A stretch of 64,000 bases of DNA from Diabrotica undecimpunctata (lineage: Eukaryota > Arthropoda > Insecta > Coleoptera > Chrysomelidae). Position 1 is the stretch's first letter; each line of letters starts with the position of its first letter. Below, in pieces: positions 34,360-46,497 of the stretch. Location: the NCBI RefSeq assembly GCF_040954645.1, contig NC_092806.1:111645231-111709230 (forward strand). Reading direction: 5' to 3'. Below the pieces are notes generated by a model. The model was given only the letters and a program-made list of their open reading frames with translations, was not told the DNA's origin and made no database searches. The translations under genes and the position numbers were made by a program.

Positions 34360-34597
34360 TTCGAAAATCAAACAAAATCGATTATCCCCCATACTTGCCG
34401 CAAGCTCGACCTATAGATAATTTTTGGGCTTTACTGTCTAAGAAGGTTTATCACGAAGGATGGGAAGCCCAAAATGAAGATCAATTAAGACGGCGAATTT
34501 TCCGAAACACTGAGAGAAATTGATCTGAATTCAGCCATGGACCTCATGAGATACATTCAAAGAAATTTACGTCTGGTAGAGCAGAATGCAAAATATT
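34360..34597 (+). pseudogene. C-terminal fragment of a Tc1/IS630-type transposase
   Basis: Reads PQARPIDNFWALLSKKVYHE, then GWEAQNEDQLRRRI and, after a frameshift, LREIDLNSAMDLM and LRLVEQNAKYYYG. The form PQARPIE-FW...KVY is the third catalytic segment of a group of DDE_3 transposases; here the last acidic residue is D. Everything upstream is lost. It abuts the LINE that starts about 34598. Confidence 0.6.
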
Positions 34598-36070
34598 ATT
34601 ACGGATAGAACCGAAATCCTCGAAGTCGTGGAATACTTTTATTGCGAAATGTGTGAGAGCACCAACTAAGAGCAAGATCGGCCCTGTCCAAAATCACAAA
34701 CCAAGGATTAGAGTTAACGATAAAAATAACACCATACGAAGTAAAATCGACACTTTTAGGTATAAAAAATAACAAATCCCCTGGAGATGACGGAGTAGTG
34801 ATCGAGGCGATCAACTAAGTGGATATAAAATTATCCAGATTTTGGCCAAACTTTTCACCGAATGCATATATTAAGGAAAATCGCCTTTTAATGGAACAAT
34901 GCAGTCATTGTTTTATTACACAAGAAAGCAAACATAACAGATCTAAAACATATCTATCAGTTTGTTATTTCACATATATAAACTTTTTTTCAAAGTCTGC
35001 AAAACACAACAAACCATTGGCACTGATATTCGAAAACTACGAGAAACCATTAGATACGATGATCCAGCAGAAAATGTTAAAAGTATTGACAGAATGCCAA
35101 ATAGATCATGGCTACCGTAATATAATTAAATATATCTACCAAAATGCCACGGCTAGCGTAAGACTGTCTGAACAAGAAACAAATATATTTTGTATACAAA
35201 GGGGAGTACGGCAAGGAAATACTTTCTCTCCAAAGCTATTCACCACGTTTTTAGAACTAGTATGGTATCAATGTAAGCAAGCAGATCTGAAGGAATATGG
35301 TATCAATATATATGGAGAGAGGCTGTCATTTAAGATTTACGGATGACGTCGTTCTTATAGCCATATAGATCGTATGGATGAGGCAATATTAATGGAAAAT
35401 ATATATCACAATTTCTTGGAGATCAGATTAGCATAAACAAGATGTAAATAATGACTAATCTAGTGCTAAAACGTAATATTGCTGTTTATGGAAGATATAT
35501 TGAGTAGAATGAATAGTATAAGTACTTAGAACACGAAATTTGGCTATGCAGAGATAACCAGACATGTGAGCTCCCACGTTGCATATGATTAGCCTTTGCA
35601 ACGTTTGGTAAATTAAACTAGGTATTTAAATTAGATCTATTCATATGCCTGAAAAGCAAAATATTTTACCAGCGTCTGTTACCATTACTTACTTATGAAG
35701 CGGAAATATTAAAACTCACAAAAAAAATAGTGAACAAGATTCATGTGACTCGGGGGGCTGCGGAGCATCAGATGTTGGATGTCTTTCTGAGAGATTAAAA
35801 CAATAGATGCTGTCGAAAAAATCGCGTCACCAAAAATGGAATTGGAGAGTAGACGTCGCCAGACTATCAGACAACCGATGGACAAAACGTATTATCAAGT
35901 GCAGGCAAAGACAAGAAGTTCTACAGAGCAGAGGAAGCCCAGCAACCACGTGGACTGATGACCTAAAGCTTGTCAGCAGTAACTGGATGCAAGCCGCATA
36001 AGACAGAGGCATATGTAAAAAGCTTAGGTAGACATATGTCCAGCAGTGGACGTGTACAGATTGATGATCA
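34598..36070 (+). mobile_element. RTE-like LINE, linker to 3' end, decayed
   Basis: In order: ITDRTEILEVVEYFY (~34597), KNNKSPGDDGVVIEAI (~34765, RT0/1), NKPLALIFENYEKPLDTM (~35000, equivalent to the FVDFEKAFD block), TASVRLSEQETNIFCIQRGV (~35150), RGVRQGNTFSPKLFTTFLE (~35200), decayed ADD region (~35340), KWNWRVDVARLSDNRWTKRI (~35830) and VQQWTC with GATGATCAT tail (~36035-36070). The first catalytic D is replaced by E in FENYEK. Frameshifts and stops are many. Same lineage as the nested tails at 7146 and 47955. Confidence 0.8.
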
Positions 36071-36079
36071 TAAGAGCAG

Positions 36080-37960
36080 AATAGGCCACTCCACATAATC
36101 CGAAGGTTATGTATTAAGTTGTAATTTTTAATAATTATTTAGCGTTTAAATAAATTTCTTTATTAAAAAAGTCCGATAAATATTTTGTGCCAAAACTTAT
36201 AGAACATATGTTAAACCAAAAGAAATCCTTAGATAGAACATTAAAGTTCAATAATCTGCAAGAAAAACAAAAAACGAAAATGTCATAACTTATTGCAACT
36301 TCAATAAAAGAACAATTGGAGATTGATTTGCAAATACTTCGAAGCTTTTTTGACACATAAAAAATTATTTTAAATGCGCAAAATTAGGTTTCTTGACCCA
36401 CTTACATGCCGTAAAGTCCACACCTGGTTTCTACATATCAGCGTTAGCTATAAATACTTCTTGGTAACTTACCTAGTATAGAAAATTGTAATAGACGGGT
36501 TGAGTGAAAAAACACAATTGCAGGTAGTCTGGCTGCAACCATGCCTTACTGCAATTTGATAGAACACTTTATGGCATTCATTAGAAGAGAGCATCACGAG
36601 CAAGTCGTTCAAGACCGAAGAATGTTTATCTGCATCTGGGCAGGGACGACTTATGCCTGTTTATCACCGGAAGGAATAACTGCCAGCGTGGACTGCAATC
36701 AAAATTTACCAAAGACACGCAGTTTAGATAATTTTGTCCCCATAACTTTTAAAATCGAATACCTCAAAGTTTTTAAATATTCAAAATATTCAATTTCATG
36801 AAGGTGACAGTTAATTAGAAATATTTACTTGATCAATGGAATACTTAACATCAATAATTTATTACCTGTTTATGAAATGAGTTAAAGAACTCACGACAAT
36901 TGTTACTCTATCAATTTCACATGAGAGTAGATAATTTATCTATAGATGGCAAATTTAAAAGTTTTGGTAAAGATATGCATGTGTATTAATAATTATAAAA
37001 AATGATTTTGACCATAAAGCGAAAATTTGATATTAACTAACAAAACTTTTTATATATCATTAAACCGAGTTGAGCAATTCACAATACTAAGGGGAGGCTG
37101 TGAAATTGACATTTAAACAAGATGTTGCTAATATAGCCATCCATCAAATTGACTTAATTATATGACACTATTTAACATTGTTAATATTAAGATTATTTGA
37201 AAAACTAATGTTTTTATAAAAATTAAATATAAAAATGTAATCCAACATAACAAAAAACAAATAATACAGATGCAAAAACACTGTACATGCAAGAAACCAT
37301 AAATGGCTTTCCAAAAGAACATTGTGAATAAACTGTATGCACTTTTTCAGAAAAGGTAACAGAATTGGTCAAAGAAATCAATCAAGATATCTTCTTAAAA
37401 AATGTCCAATCAGCCTCTCCTCTTATCTACACGGGTTCTCATCATATAAACGCATCACTAATTAACATAAATGCACTCGTGGAAAATACAAACTCGTCAC
37501 CGCAATAAAACTAGGAATTTAAAATATACCTTGAGAGATTTGCAAACTGATCACTGGCCTACCTGCATCCTGTGGCAGCTAGAGACCATAAAATGCTTGC
37601 AAACTGCTAAGGTTTGCTAATCTGAAAAAATAGTCCAAGTCTAGATATATTAAATGCAAGGGTTAGGTTGTTATTTGGGAATTCCATTAATTTCTATTAA
37701 TACATACCTCCAACAATGTGAAAACAAAAATTGTTCAAGTAATTTCTCAATTTAATAAATTACCACGTTAACAAGAAGTGTAACAGGAAACAGGCAATCT
37801 TGCGCAGTAGAAACTATTGCCTTGGGGTAAAAATGCTGATGATGAGTTTATCTATCTAAGGTGATCGGTTAACGGATCTCCAAAGGATGCCGGGGTCCAG
37901 TTTGCTATATCTCGCAGGGTCTAATAATTTTACGGAGGGTTTTGAAGTGATGAGTTTGAA
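36080..37960. other. No recognisable feature
   Basis: A plus-strand frame of 86 codons at 36541-36801 is open and relatively GC-rich but does not resemble any family I know. The rest is AT-rich and noncoding. Confidence 0.45.
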
Positions 37961-37964
37961 TTCG

Positions 37965-38125
37965 TCTATTTATACAAACTCCTCACCAAGATTAACACCA
38001 ATAATAATAAATTCAATACATAACAACTAGTAGAGCAAGTAAGGTTTCGAAAAGGGTTTAGCACAATTGATTACCTACAAACAATAAGATTATTAATAGA
38101 CAAGACTGAATACAGTGTTCGGCAT
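37965..38125 (+). pseudogene. LINE reverse transcriptase fragment
   Basis: Reads YKLLTKINTN, then EQVRFRKGFSTIDYLQTIRL and LLIDKTEYS, the RT2-RT3 region of an RTE-like LINE (consensus EQAGFRKGFSTIDHLQ). It is only ~160 bp long, then a Penelope-like fragment begins. Confidence 0.6.
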
Positions 38126-38139
38126 TTTTTTTACTATAT

Positions 38140-38430
38140 ACAGGAAGTGATAAAGGCAATGTCACGGTAGATAAAAATATATAAAATATTGTACAGAACT
38201 AAGTAAAAACCCCACGTGTACTCTTCAACAAAAAGCATATAAATTAGTAACAGATCCAAACAAAGCATTGAAAAATATCGAATGGAATAGCAAAAAAGCT
38301 AAGAATTTATAAGTTCACATAGATGCTACTTCATGCCGAAAATATACAAACCAACCTTAGCAATGAGATGAATTATTGTATCCACTAATTTTACAAATAG
38401 TAAATTATGGAAATTCTTAACATAAATATT
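38140..38430 (+). pseudogene. Penelope-like element, N-terminal RT fragment
   Basis: Reads SDKGNVTV, then AYKLVTDPNKALKNIEWNSK, and in another frame YFMPKIYKPTLAMR with IVSTN. These correspond to the SDKGNATVVM, DPT-N and PKIHKP-PLRPIVST blocks that open the Penelope-like RT. Stops and a frameshift are present; the rest of the RT is gone. Confidence 0.6.
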
Positions 38431-38670
38431 AACAAATTCAAATTTTCACCAAATTATGTGTTGGTGAGTTTCAGCTTTGTTTGGTGATCACCAAATTATG
38501 TGTAGCATCATTGTTCGCCAATATTATAGAAAAACTATATTTATCTTTTCTAAATTAACCTGAAACTAACATATTTCTACAGCTAATGTTATTTCTTGTG
38601 ATCACTTAGTAATAAGTTCATTGTAGTTTTAAAACACAATTTTAAAATATCGTGAGTTCATACTGTGGTA
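38431..38670. other. No recognisable feature
   Basis: Spacer with an internal imperfect repeat around TTGGTGA/ACCAAATTATGTG (38455-38505). Confidence 0.4.
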
Positions 38671-38673
38671 AAA

Positions 38674-39220
38674 ATGCCTTTCAGATTCACTCCTAATGAA
38701 TGCATACATGTTTTATAAGGTCTTCAACTACAATTCAGAATTAAAAAAAAAAACACTATTTCCATCCATTTAAACTGTGTTTGGTTTATGAATTGCGACC
38801 CACTGATTTGGATCAAAGACTAACCTTTATCGCCATAATGCAAGTAATAATGCAAGATACTTATGACTTTTTAACTAAAATTTTGAGGAGTGATGTAGCT
38901 CGTTTTCATAATAATGGGATTTATAAATCGCCATAACTACTATTACTGCTCAGTGGAAAATCCACACTGGTTAAGGGAAACACGCTTCCAGACTAGATGG
39001 GGCATTTTTATTTGGTGTGAGTTATTTAGTGGCATTAAATAGATCCGTATATTTTTTTAAATATTTAAATGATCAGAGATATCTGAATTTTCTGAAAAGT
39101 GGGCTACGTTTGTTATAAGAGAATATTACCTTATTCAAAAGAGGAGTTATGGTATGCGAAGGGAGATGGTGCACTTTTGAAGAAGTATGTTTAAACCATA
39201 AATTGCCTCACGGTTATTAA
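38674..39220 (+). pseudogene. Mariner-like transposase, N-terminal and first catalytic region
   Basis: Starts MPFRFTPNECIHVL, the usual form of the N-terminus in the insect mariner-like group. After frameshifts it reads YELRPTDLDQRLTFIAIMQ, ILRSDVARFHNNGIYKS (equivalent to LFSDEATFHxNGxVNxHN), and VENPHWLRETRFQTRWG. The catalytic E next to D is lost. Remaining sequence to ~39220 is degenerate. Same family as the relic inside 19476-21807, which retains the complementary C-terminal half. Confidence 0.65.
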
Positions 39221-39224
39221 GGCG

Positions 39225-39395
39225 GAGAAACGTGTTTAATGTGTGGCTCATCTGACTAATTTATTAATCTGTATTAGCCGCATCTTATTGCCACTGTTTC
39301 TTTGGAAATGCAAGTAAAACATACTTTAGCCATTCCTCAGGTATTTCTCTAGTGGTATACATACAATTAAAATTTTAACTAGACCATCAATGTGG
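39225..39395 (-). pseudogene. CFDP2-like LINE reverse transcriptase fragment
   Basis: Minus-strand reading gives TREIPEEWLKYVLLAFPKK and, in the same strand, MSHTLNTFLRL, equivalent to GEIPAEWLKPEFIALPKK and LMSHLLKLFLKI of the LINE at 22748. Short and mutated. Confidence 0.55.
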
Positions 39396-39489
39396 TCCTC
39401 TTGTATCATTTTTAAGAGTTAAGTTGGATGTTGTTTGGTCGAGTTGTTTTTTTTTTGTTTTGGCTGATTTTATAGCATGAGAATATAAA

Positions 39490-41800
39490 ATTTTAAAATT
39501 GCTGGTCCTCCTTATCCCGTTAAATCGGGTGTACTCCATGACAGTGTTCTTAAACCTGTGCTTTACCTAATATACACTATCGATTTCCCATAAACACACT
39601 CAATGACAGTAGGTACATTCGCAAATGGTACTGTAATATTAGCATCATCATCATCATCATTGGTGCTACAGCCCTATAAAAGAGCCTCGACCTTCCCCAG
39701 TCTATTACGCCAATCAGTTCTATCCACTGCCAACTGTTGCCAGTTTGCTGCGAATATTTGTCTACCATCTTCATCTACACCATCCCTCCATCTGAGTTTT
39801 GGTCTACCCCTACTTCTACTTCCCACAGGTTGTGACATAAGGATTCTTCTAGGAGGGTTGTTCTGCTGTGATCTTGCCAGATGTCCTGCCCATCTTATTC
39901 TTCCTATTTTTATAAAGGATACTACGTCTTTACCACCAAATATATTTTTATATCTGTGATATATCTCGTAGTTGTACCTCTTTCTCCAAACACCATTTTC
40001 ACAGATGCCACCAAATATTCTTCTCAGGATCCTTCGTTCAAATATAAGCAGGAGATTTTCATCTGCCTTGGAAATGGTCCATGTCTCCGACCCATATGTC
40101 AACACTGGTTGTATAAGGGTTTTGTATATGGTTATTTATGTTTTTTAGCTTAAGTTTCTGCTTCTCATATGTCTACTTAGTCCAAAATAGCATTTGTTTG
40201 CTAGGATTATTCTTCGCTTGATTTCTTTCGTCATGACGTTCTTCTTGGTGATCAGGGAGCCTAAGTATGTGAATTTGTCCACCACTTCTAAGGTAGAATT
40301 ATCAACCGTGAATTGGTGGCCGATGTTTCTGGCTCTATTGTTGGGTGTTGATGCCATTATCTTAGTTTTATCTTCATTTACTTGCAGGCCCATATTTTTT
40401 AAGGCGTTTGACAAGGTGGTATACATTTCTTCTAGCTTGCGTGTTGTGCGGGCAACTAGATCAACATCATCTGCATATGCCAAAATTTGGGATGATTTAT
40501 TAAAAATATTTCCTCTGCTGTCTATTTGGGCATTCCTGAGCGCCTTTTCCAAAGCTATGTTGAAAAGTAGACACGCCAGCGCATCTCCCTGTCGCAGCCC
40601 AACATGCGTTTCAAATGCTTGTGATTGTTCGATGTATTTCGACTTTGCAAACAACTTTACGCATTGTAGCCTTAACCAATCTTATCAGTTTATCGGGGAT
40701 GTGGAATTCATTCATGGCTTCATACAATTTATTTCTTAGGACACTATCATAGGCCGATTTAAAATCTACGAAAAGATAGTATGTGTCGATATTGAATTCA
40801 TTGGTTTTTTCCAGTATTTGCAGTATTTGCGTTAGCACAAAGATCTGGTCTGTTGTTAATCGACCAGGCCTAAAACCACTTTGATATTCGCCAAGAAGCT
40901 CCTCTGAATATTCACTCGATCATATAAAATACTCGAAAAGATTTTGTATGCTGTATTAAGGAGGGTTATTCCCCTATAGTTTCTACATTCTAATTCATCG
41001 CCCTTTTTGTGTAGCGGGCAGACGATCCTAATACACCACTCTTCTGGGATTTGTTCCTTATTCCAGGCTCTCAGTATGATTTTATATATATGATTAGTCA
41101 GAGTAGCACCTCCACATTTAATAAGTTCCGCGGGTATACCATCACTTCCTGGAGATTTATTAGCAAAACATCAAAATACAGACTCTATGAAAAACCTACA
41201 GAATTGCCTGAACAAGATCAAGCAAAAAAACCAAGCCAAATGTAAACATGAAACTTTCACAATGAAAAGGAATACCTGTCCACCGGTCACAGTTAACGGT
41301 ATATAGCTCCAAAAACCAATGTAAACTACCTCGGTATGCATTTAGATAAAACTATGACGTGAAGAACACATATTTTCACAAAACGTAAACAATCGGGATT
41401 AAAACTGCATCAAATATACTGCCTGATTTGCAGAAAATCCAGACTAAAAATAGAAAATAAACTCCTCATCTATAAATCAATCCTAAAGCCGGTATGGACA
41501 TACGGAAGAGAAGTCTGGTGTGCTGCTAGTAACTCAAACCTCAAAATCCTTCAAACATTTCAAAATAACATCCTGCACATAATATCAGATATTTTGCGGT
41601 ACGTCACCAACCATCTAATCGAGAAAATATTATCCATAACAACAGAAATAACACATATATAATAATAAACTACAGTGATAAACACAAACATAAAGCAAAT
41701 GATCATGGTAATGTGCTAGTGCGTGAGTTATACAAAACTACAGGTGAAGTGCGTCGCTTAAACCGATTCCCAACAAACTTGAGTAATATATTTAGTTACA
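39490..41800 (+). mobile_element. Jockey-like LINE split by an opposite-strand LINE
   Basis: Left part (39495-39644): GVLHDSVLKPVLYLIYTIDF, then TVGTFANGTVILAS, i.e. GVPQGSVLGPVLYLIYT and the ADD block with both catalytic D changed to N/G. Right part (41158-41790), in several frames: CPPVTVNGI, YLGMHLDKT, RKSRLKIENKLLIYKSILKP, TYGREVWCAAS, TGEVRRLNRFPTNLS, the C-terminal region of jockey RT. The two halves abut once the insert at 39645-41157 is removed. Heavily decayed. Downstream 41800-41935 is AT-rich and may be its 3' tail. Confidence 0.75.
39645..41157 (-). mobile_element. RTE-like LINE insertion, 8-bp target duplication
   Basis: Read right to left: SPGSDGIPAELIKCGG, ECRNYRGITLLNTAYKIFSS, FRPGRLTTDQIFVLTQILQI, YYLFVDFKSAYDSVLRNKLY (catalytic D), VGLRQGDALACLLFNIALEK, LAYADDVDLVART (catalytic DD), FTYLGSLI, VLTYGSETWTISKADENLL, IRWAGHLARS, GSRSRGRPKLRWRDGVDEDG, then an ATC/GAT-type tail at 39645-39660. 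TATTAGCA flanks it at 39637-39644 and 41158-41165. Only a few frameshifts, so it is younger than its jockey-like host. The 5' half with the endonuclease is missing. Confidence 0.9.
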
Positions 41801-41937
41801 TAATAAAAATATGTTTAATGGTAGTATAGTAAACTAATATTAGGTATTAAAAAGTAAAGTAAAAGTAAAAGGTATTTTCTCGGTGGAGAAAAATCTTACA
41901 TATCCTTAACATTATTTGTCAAAAAAATTTTACTCTG

Positions 41938-42180
41938 CTAAGAACAGATTACAATTAAAGTGAAGACAATAAAAAAAGGTTCTCCTTGATTTAAATTGCT
42001 TTGTTTGTTTGGCCTGTCGTCTTGAAACAATTTAGATATATATTTTCTCCATGCTTTAAGTATATCGCGTTCGTAAATGATAACTTTTTTTGCATTTTCA
42101 AGTAGAGTATTAATATTTTTCTTATTATACACGCCATCATTATTTAATTCTTTTATTTCTGAATATGTAGCCATCTTATG
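41938..42180 (-). pseudogene. LINE linker fragment (between endonuclease and RT)
   Basis: A minus-strand open frame reads VIIYERDILKAWRKYISKLF and QDDRPN, matching the linker WKEYLEKLFEDQRDN of the CFDP2-like LINEs here. It ends in unrelated sequence. Confidence 0.5.
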
Positions 42181-43779
42181 TAGCCGCCTGTATGTTTTTT
42201 TTTGTCCCTTGAAAGCAAAACTATTCTATGTCCAAAATTTCATTTTGTGGAATTTAATGCCGAACGTATCCATTTAAAGATGCTTGATTTGCTGCAGAAG
42301 CAGTAGAAGTCCAAGTGGGAGGGGAGACCAGTAAAATTACACCCTATTAAGTAGTCTATCAGTTAAAGCGTCGTCAACTTAGTTCAGAAGTATGATATGT
42401 ATACAACGGTATACTTAATGAGTGTGCGTTTTATAATTTTAATGTACATATACTTGTTCTGGTCTGTTTTCAGTTTATTAGAATAATGCGGTTGTGGAGA
42501 CAGACTTATTCTAACTGTATTCTGTGTAAATAAAGTGCAATTTTAATGGACATCGACTTGATCTGACCTACCTTTGGTAGCTTAGTATAGGATTTTATTG
42601 AAAATACACTTTTTCTGCGACATTTCTTCTGTAGCAAAATATAAAATCCAAGGATTCAAAGAATGTTTCAAAACATCCTGCAAGGGAAGGAGAATAGGTG
42701 TTTGGCTACTTAGTTCTAGTATTGCTGTCTTCATCTATTTTTATTTTTTGAATCTATTTGTCACACTATGTTCTTCTAGTATTTTGTGCATATGTTTACG
42801 AATCCAGTTTCTTGTTTTCTCAACAACTTTGTTTTCTGTCAATTCTTTCATGTTTTGTTGTATATATCATCTTAGATTTTACTTTCATTGACATCTGAAA
42901 TAGTAAAAATATTGTAAAAATATTTTTTCAGCATGTCTTTTACACCGGCTTTTAAAGGGTTGCATTTAGATCCAATGTCTGCTCCAGGCTATGTCACTAT
43001 ATCTATTAATTGCCCCTATAATCAAATGTTAAACTGCCAGTATAAATAAGACAGTTTAAAACCAATTAGATCAGAAAATAGTTTGGCTTCCCATTAAAAA
43101 ATAAAACAAAAGCAGATTGTAAATTATTATTTTTTAAATAAAATTATAAAAACCGCTTCTGATCTGATTTTATAACATTAATATATTTCTTTTTAAAATA
43201 TTTTTGATAAATAGCCTTGCTTTAGTACTGAAATAAATATAATGCAGAATATTCTATTTGGTTCTAGGAAATTAAACTTTCTCTCTTTATACAACGAAGA
43301 CAATAATGCTTTGAATTTCATGGAGACTCTTAAGATATTCAATTTGCATTCAGGGGGGTATCATTCACTTCACCTCGACTGACTGTTTATCTATTATATT
43401 CTGAGACATGCTAAGACACTGGAAAATTAACCATAAATGTCGATTAACATCCCACATTCAACGAATCTTCTACCAGATCTGACGTTGGCATTGAATTGAA
43501 TTGGCCTTTCGTGATGTTTGTTAACTCCCGTATAATTGGTCATATTCCGAACAGGCCAAGCCAGGCTCAACGTCGTACCTTTATTTTTATTATTAGAAAA
43601 AAGGGATTACTTAATATATATAAATCTATAACTAATTCACATAACAGGTTGGAATAGTTTTATCCGTCGATGGATTTTGAAATGCTCAGTTGTTTGTAGT
43701 TAAAGAAAATGCTAAACATTTTTATTCTGCAAAATACTTAATTTTTTTTTTATTAAATCCTTTTACATGTTTATTAACG
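42181..43779. other. No clear gene; possible LTR-like sequence near 42440-42550
   Basis: The stretch near 42450-42545 contains AATAAAG after a short GC-richer region and could be a retroelement end; no second copy is present to prove it. A plus-strand frame at 42598-42891 is low-complexity and hydrophobic, probably spurious. The region 43300-43600 adjoins the gypsy fragment and may hold its untranslated 3' end. Confidence 0.35.
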
Positions 43780-44880
43780 TTGTTATTCGATAATTAATTC
43801 TTTGACAAGACGATTTATGTGGACTACTTTTGGCAACTTCTTAATTTGGTCTATTACGTCACTTATTTTTTTTTTCAATTTCATACGGACGTTCCCATTG
43901 TATTTGCAGTTTAGGAGACAAGCCTCGACTATGTTGTGAACTATAAACTCAAACAAGATAACCTAAATTAAAGCTTTCATGCTTGAATTGAGAATTATAT
44001 TGATCTTTCATTCTGTCACTGGCTAACTGCATGTGTTGTCGGGCAAGTTCATGAATGTTGTTCATTCTTAACTTCAGACAGTCGACATATTCTTCGCTTG
44101 TAACATGTTGTTTGGAAGGTCTCCAGCCAAACTCTAGGTTGCAGGGCAAACGAACTTTATGACCTAATATCAGGCAGGTTGGAGTCTGGCCTGTAGTTTC
44201 CCTTAGGAATAAATGAATGTGTTGGTCCCAATCTTTGATGTTCTGATACAACTTAGGACAGGTATTTACCCATCGTTCGGTTCATCCTCTCGACCATTCC
44301 ACCTTATTGACGATACAGGGGTGTCGTTTTGATCTTATTGACACCAATCAATTTACAAAAATTCTTTGGAACATAATTGACACAAAGTTTCGCCCTTGGT
44401 CGGAGTGGATATTCAAGGGAACACTAAATCGGCTAAAGAATTTTTTAGCAAGTACCTCTGCAACGGTAGCAGCTTCTTGATTTGGTATTGCATAGGCCTC
44501 AGTCCATTTCTTAAAATAATCTATGAGAACCAAGATATATTTATTTTCATCATCCGTTTCAGAAAATGTACCACCAAGCTCGATTGCTACTTTTTCCATA
44601 GGACAACCAACATTGTACTGTTTCCCCCTTTTTACCAACTGGACCATTACTGGATGCACACAGTTCACACGATCAGGCACGGTATTCTTACATCATCCCT
44701 ACAGTTCCTGTAAAAGTACCATTCTCGAACCTTTTGCAGAGAATTCGTAATACCAGAATGTGTTGACCTAATGCACTGTCAGGAAATTGTTCGATTTCGT
44801 TAAATTGTATTGACATGCAGATTTCTTTAGCTTTTCTGATAGTCGTGCTTCTTTTGTGCTTTTGGCTCTCATTCATTAAT
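43780..44880 (-). mobile_element. Ty3/gypsy-type retrotransposon integrase fragment
   Basis: Read right to left: a zinc-binding/linker region (~44870-44690), then the integrase catalytic core with first D in the VAIELGG block (D changed to E), second D in IHSDQGRNF (~44390), and further left the C-terminal part of integrase (DWDQHIHLFL, LGHKVRLPCNLEFG; 44245-44100) and a chromatin-side domain with PKLQIQWERPYEIEKK (~43900). Frameshifts separate the pieces, a stop or shift lies near 44350-44255, and no RT, RNase H or gag is visible. The element would have integrated cDNA; this copy is dead. Left as a description only. Confidence 0.85.
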
Positions 44881-45079
44881 TAGATCTATAATATATTGTG
44901 TTATCAATTTTTTTTCCGTGTCAAATGCAGTGAGTTCTTCTTGGGCCTTAATTACTTTTATGTTAAAAGCTCTTTTTAAAGCATTTTTTCATTAAACTCA
45001 TTTCCTACTGAATTCAATAATAAAGTAAGAAAGCAATAAAACTATTATTTCTACCCCCAGTGAAAAAGCCCAGTAACTT

Positions 45080-45540
45080 CTGCTAGATTACATATACAGG
45101 CAAGGTATCAACAAAAATACAAAAAGTACTTATACAGTGGTGTACACGAACTTAAATGTGGCGAATGCCCTAAAACTTACATCGGTCAAACTGGTAGAAC
45201 TTTTAGCAAACGTATAAAACAGATTCTACGTACTCACTTTAACTTATAGACATAATCATTCATTTAGTGACATATTTCAAATTTTTCACATTCAAAATAA
45301 AGGCCTTAAGTTTTTTTTATTATAATCTATGGAAATTAACAAATTGGAAAATACAGACAATTCTGAATGACCAACTTGACACAAATAGCTTTCTTCTATT
45401 TAACATATCTATTTAAAAACTGTAAAGTGTAAAAGTATATCAAAAATACATCACTTGAGAAAGGCACTCTGCTGAAACAGCTGTAGCCATAATAAATTGT
45501 ACCTAATAAATTTTGTGGAAGTTTTGAAAACAAAAGTTTC
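45080..45540 (+). pseudogene. Penelope-like element, GIY-YIG fragment and tail
   Basis: Reads YLYSGVHELKCGECPKTYIG, then QTGRTFSKRIKQ (~45125-45225), the GIY-YIG endonuclease start, followed in other frames by HNHSFSDIFQIFHIQNKGL and LDTNSFLLFNISI. A tail with CACTTGAGAAAGGC and GCTGAAACAGC follows at 45450-45482. Truncated upstream and frameshifted. It is a different family from the copy at 1641, judged by the low similarity of the motif surroundings. Confidence 0.7.
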
Positions 45541-45890
45541 CAGTATTTTATTGGTAGGTATTATGTATTGTTTGTACGTAACAGAATATTTAAAAATATG
45601 AGGATGGGATTGGTCATAAAGAGTTCATTCCCAGGTGGCATCAACAAATTTGTAAAATTCACACTAAGCAATTTTAAGATCAACAAAAAGATGTGTTTCT
45701 CCATTTTGTTGCTTATAAACATGACTTGGTTTGTGTTAGTCATTCAACAATGATAGATTTTCTACACGACATTCGCCTGAATAAAAAAAAATTAAGGCTA
45801 ATAAGAGATATATACTGCAAAGAAAATGCCACAATTAGAATAGAAGTCTAAGAGTCCCACAATATAAAAATTAAGCAAAGTGTAGGTTAG
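45541..45890. other. No recognisable feature
   Basis: Short open frames on both strands (45561-45753) are antisense shadows of each other and match nothing I know. Confidence 0.4.
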
Positions 45891-45894
45891 GTTA

Positions 45895-46497
45895 AGTTCA
45901 ATATAAGTGGGTGCTTAACCATCCTTTCACTCGATCTATTTTAGCTCATCTCTTGATTAAAGTTATCCCTGTATCCCCCTTTTTTACCAAAATCTATTCT
46001 ACTTTTAGGTGACAGGTATTCTTTCTTAGTTGTAGAGCTCTAATTATTATTGCTCAAATGTATTGAGCCTTATCCAATTTAACTCCAGGCAGTTGCACAG
46101 AACGTGATCGGTCTTTTCGTCATCAGCCTAACAGAATCTACAGTTCGCACTTCTATCAGTCCGATTTTGTTCATGTGCCCCTTGAGGCGACAGTGTCCTG
46201 TTAAGAGACTTACGATGATTTCCAAATCATTGCTATTCATATCTAGTAGATCTTTGGATCTCTTCTTTGAAGGATCATGTATAAAAGTCTTCGAATGTTT
46301 GAGATCCATTTGTTTGTACCAATAATTACGTTTCATTCGTTTCAACCAGTCCCATATTGTTCTTTTGGCCGTGCTTCTTGCTAGGCCAATGACAGCTTCT
46401 GGGCCTATGAATGTTTCTATTGCCCCTGTTGTGGCACGTATGTCCGCTTTTTTGTTCCCTTCAATAGCACCATGTCCAGGCACCCATAGTGCTTACT
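45895..46497 (-). mobile_element. Jockey/I-type LINE C-terminus with RNase H and zinc knuckle
   Basis: The minus-strand frame 46483-46079 starts with PGHGAIEGNKKADIRA, the C-terminal RNase H block (GHxGIEGNExAD) of LINEs that encode this domain. It is followed by LLTGHCRLKGHMNKIGL and a decayed C-C-H-C segment. Similarity goes on past the stop to about 45900 (ITLIKR, KGWLSTHLY). The RT is absent. A sister fragment of this family is at 54170-54375. Confidence 0.75.

Noticed and set aside
36541..36801. 86-codon open frame as a host gene
   Set aside because: No recognisable domain, splice context or conserved motif; length is not remarkable.
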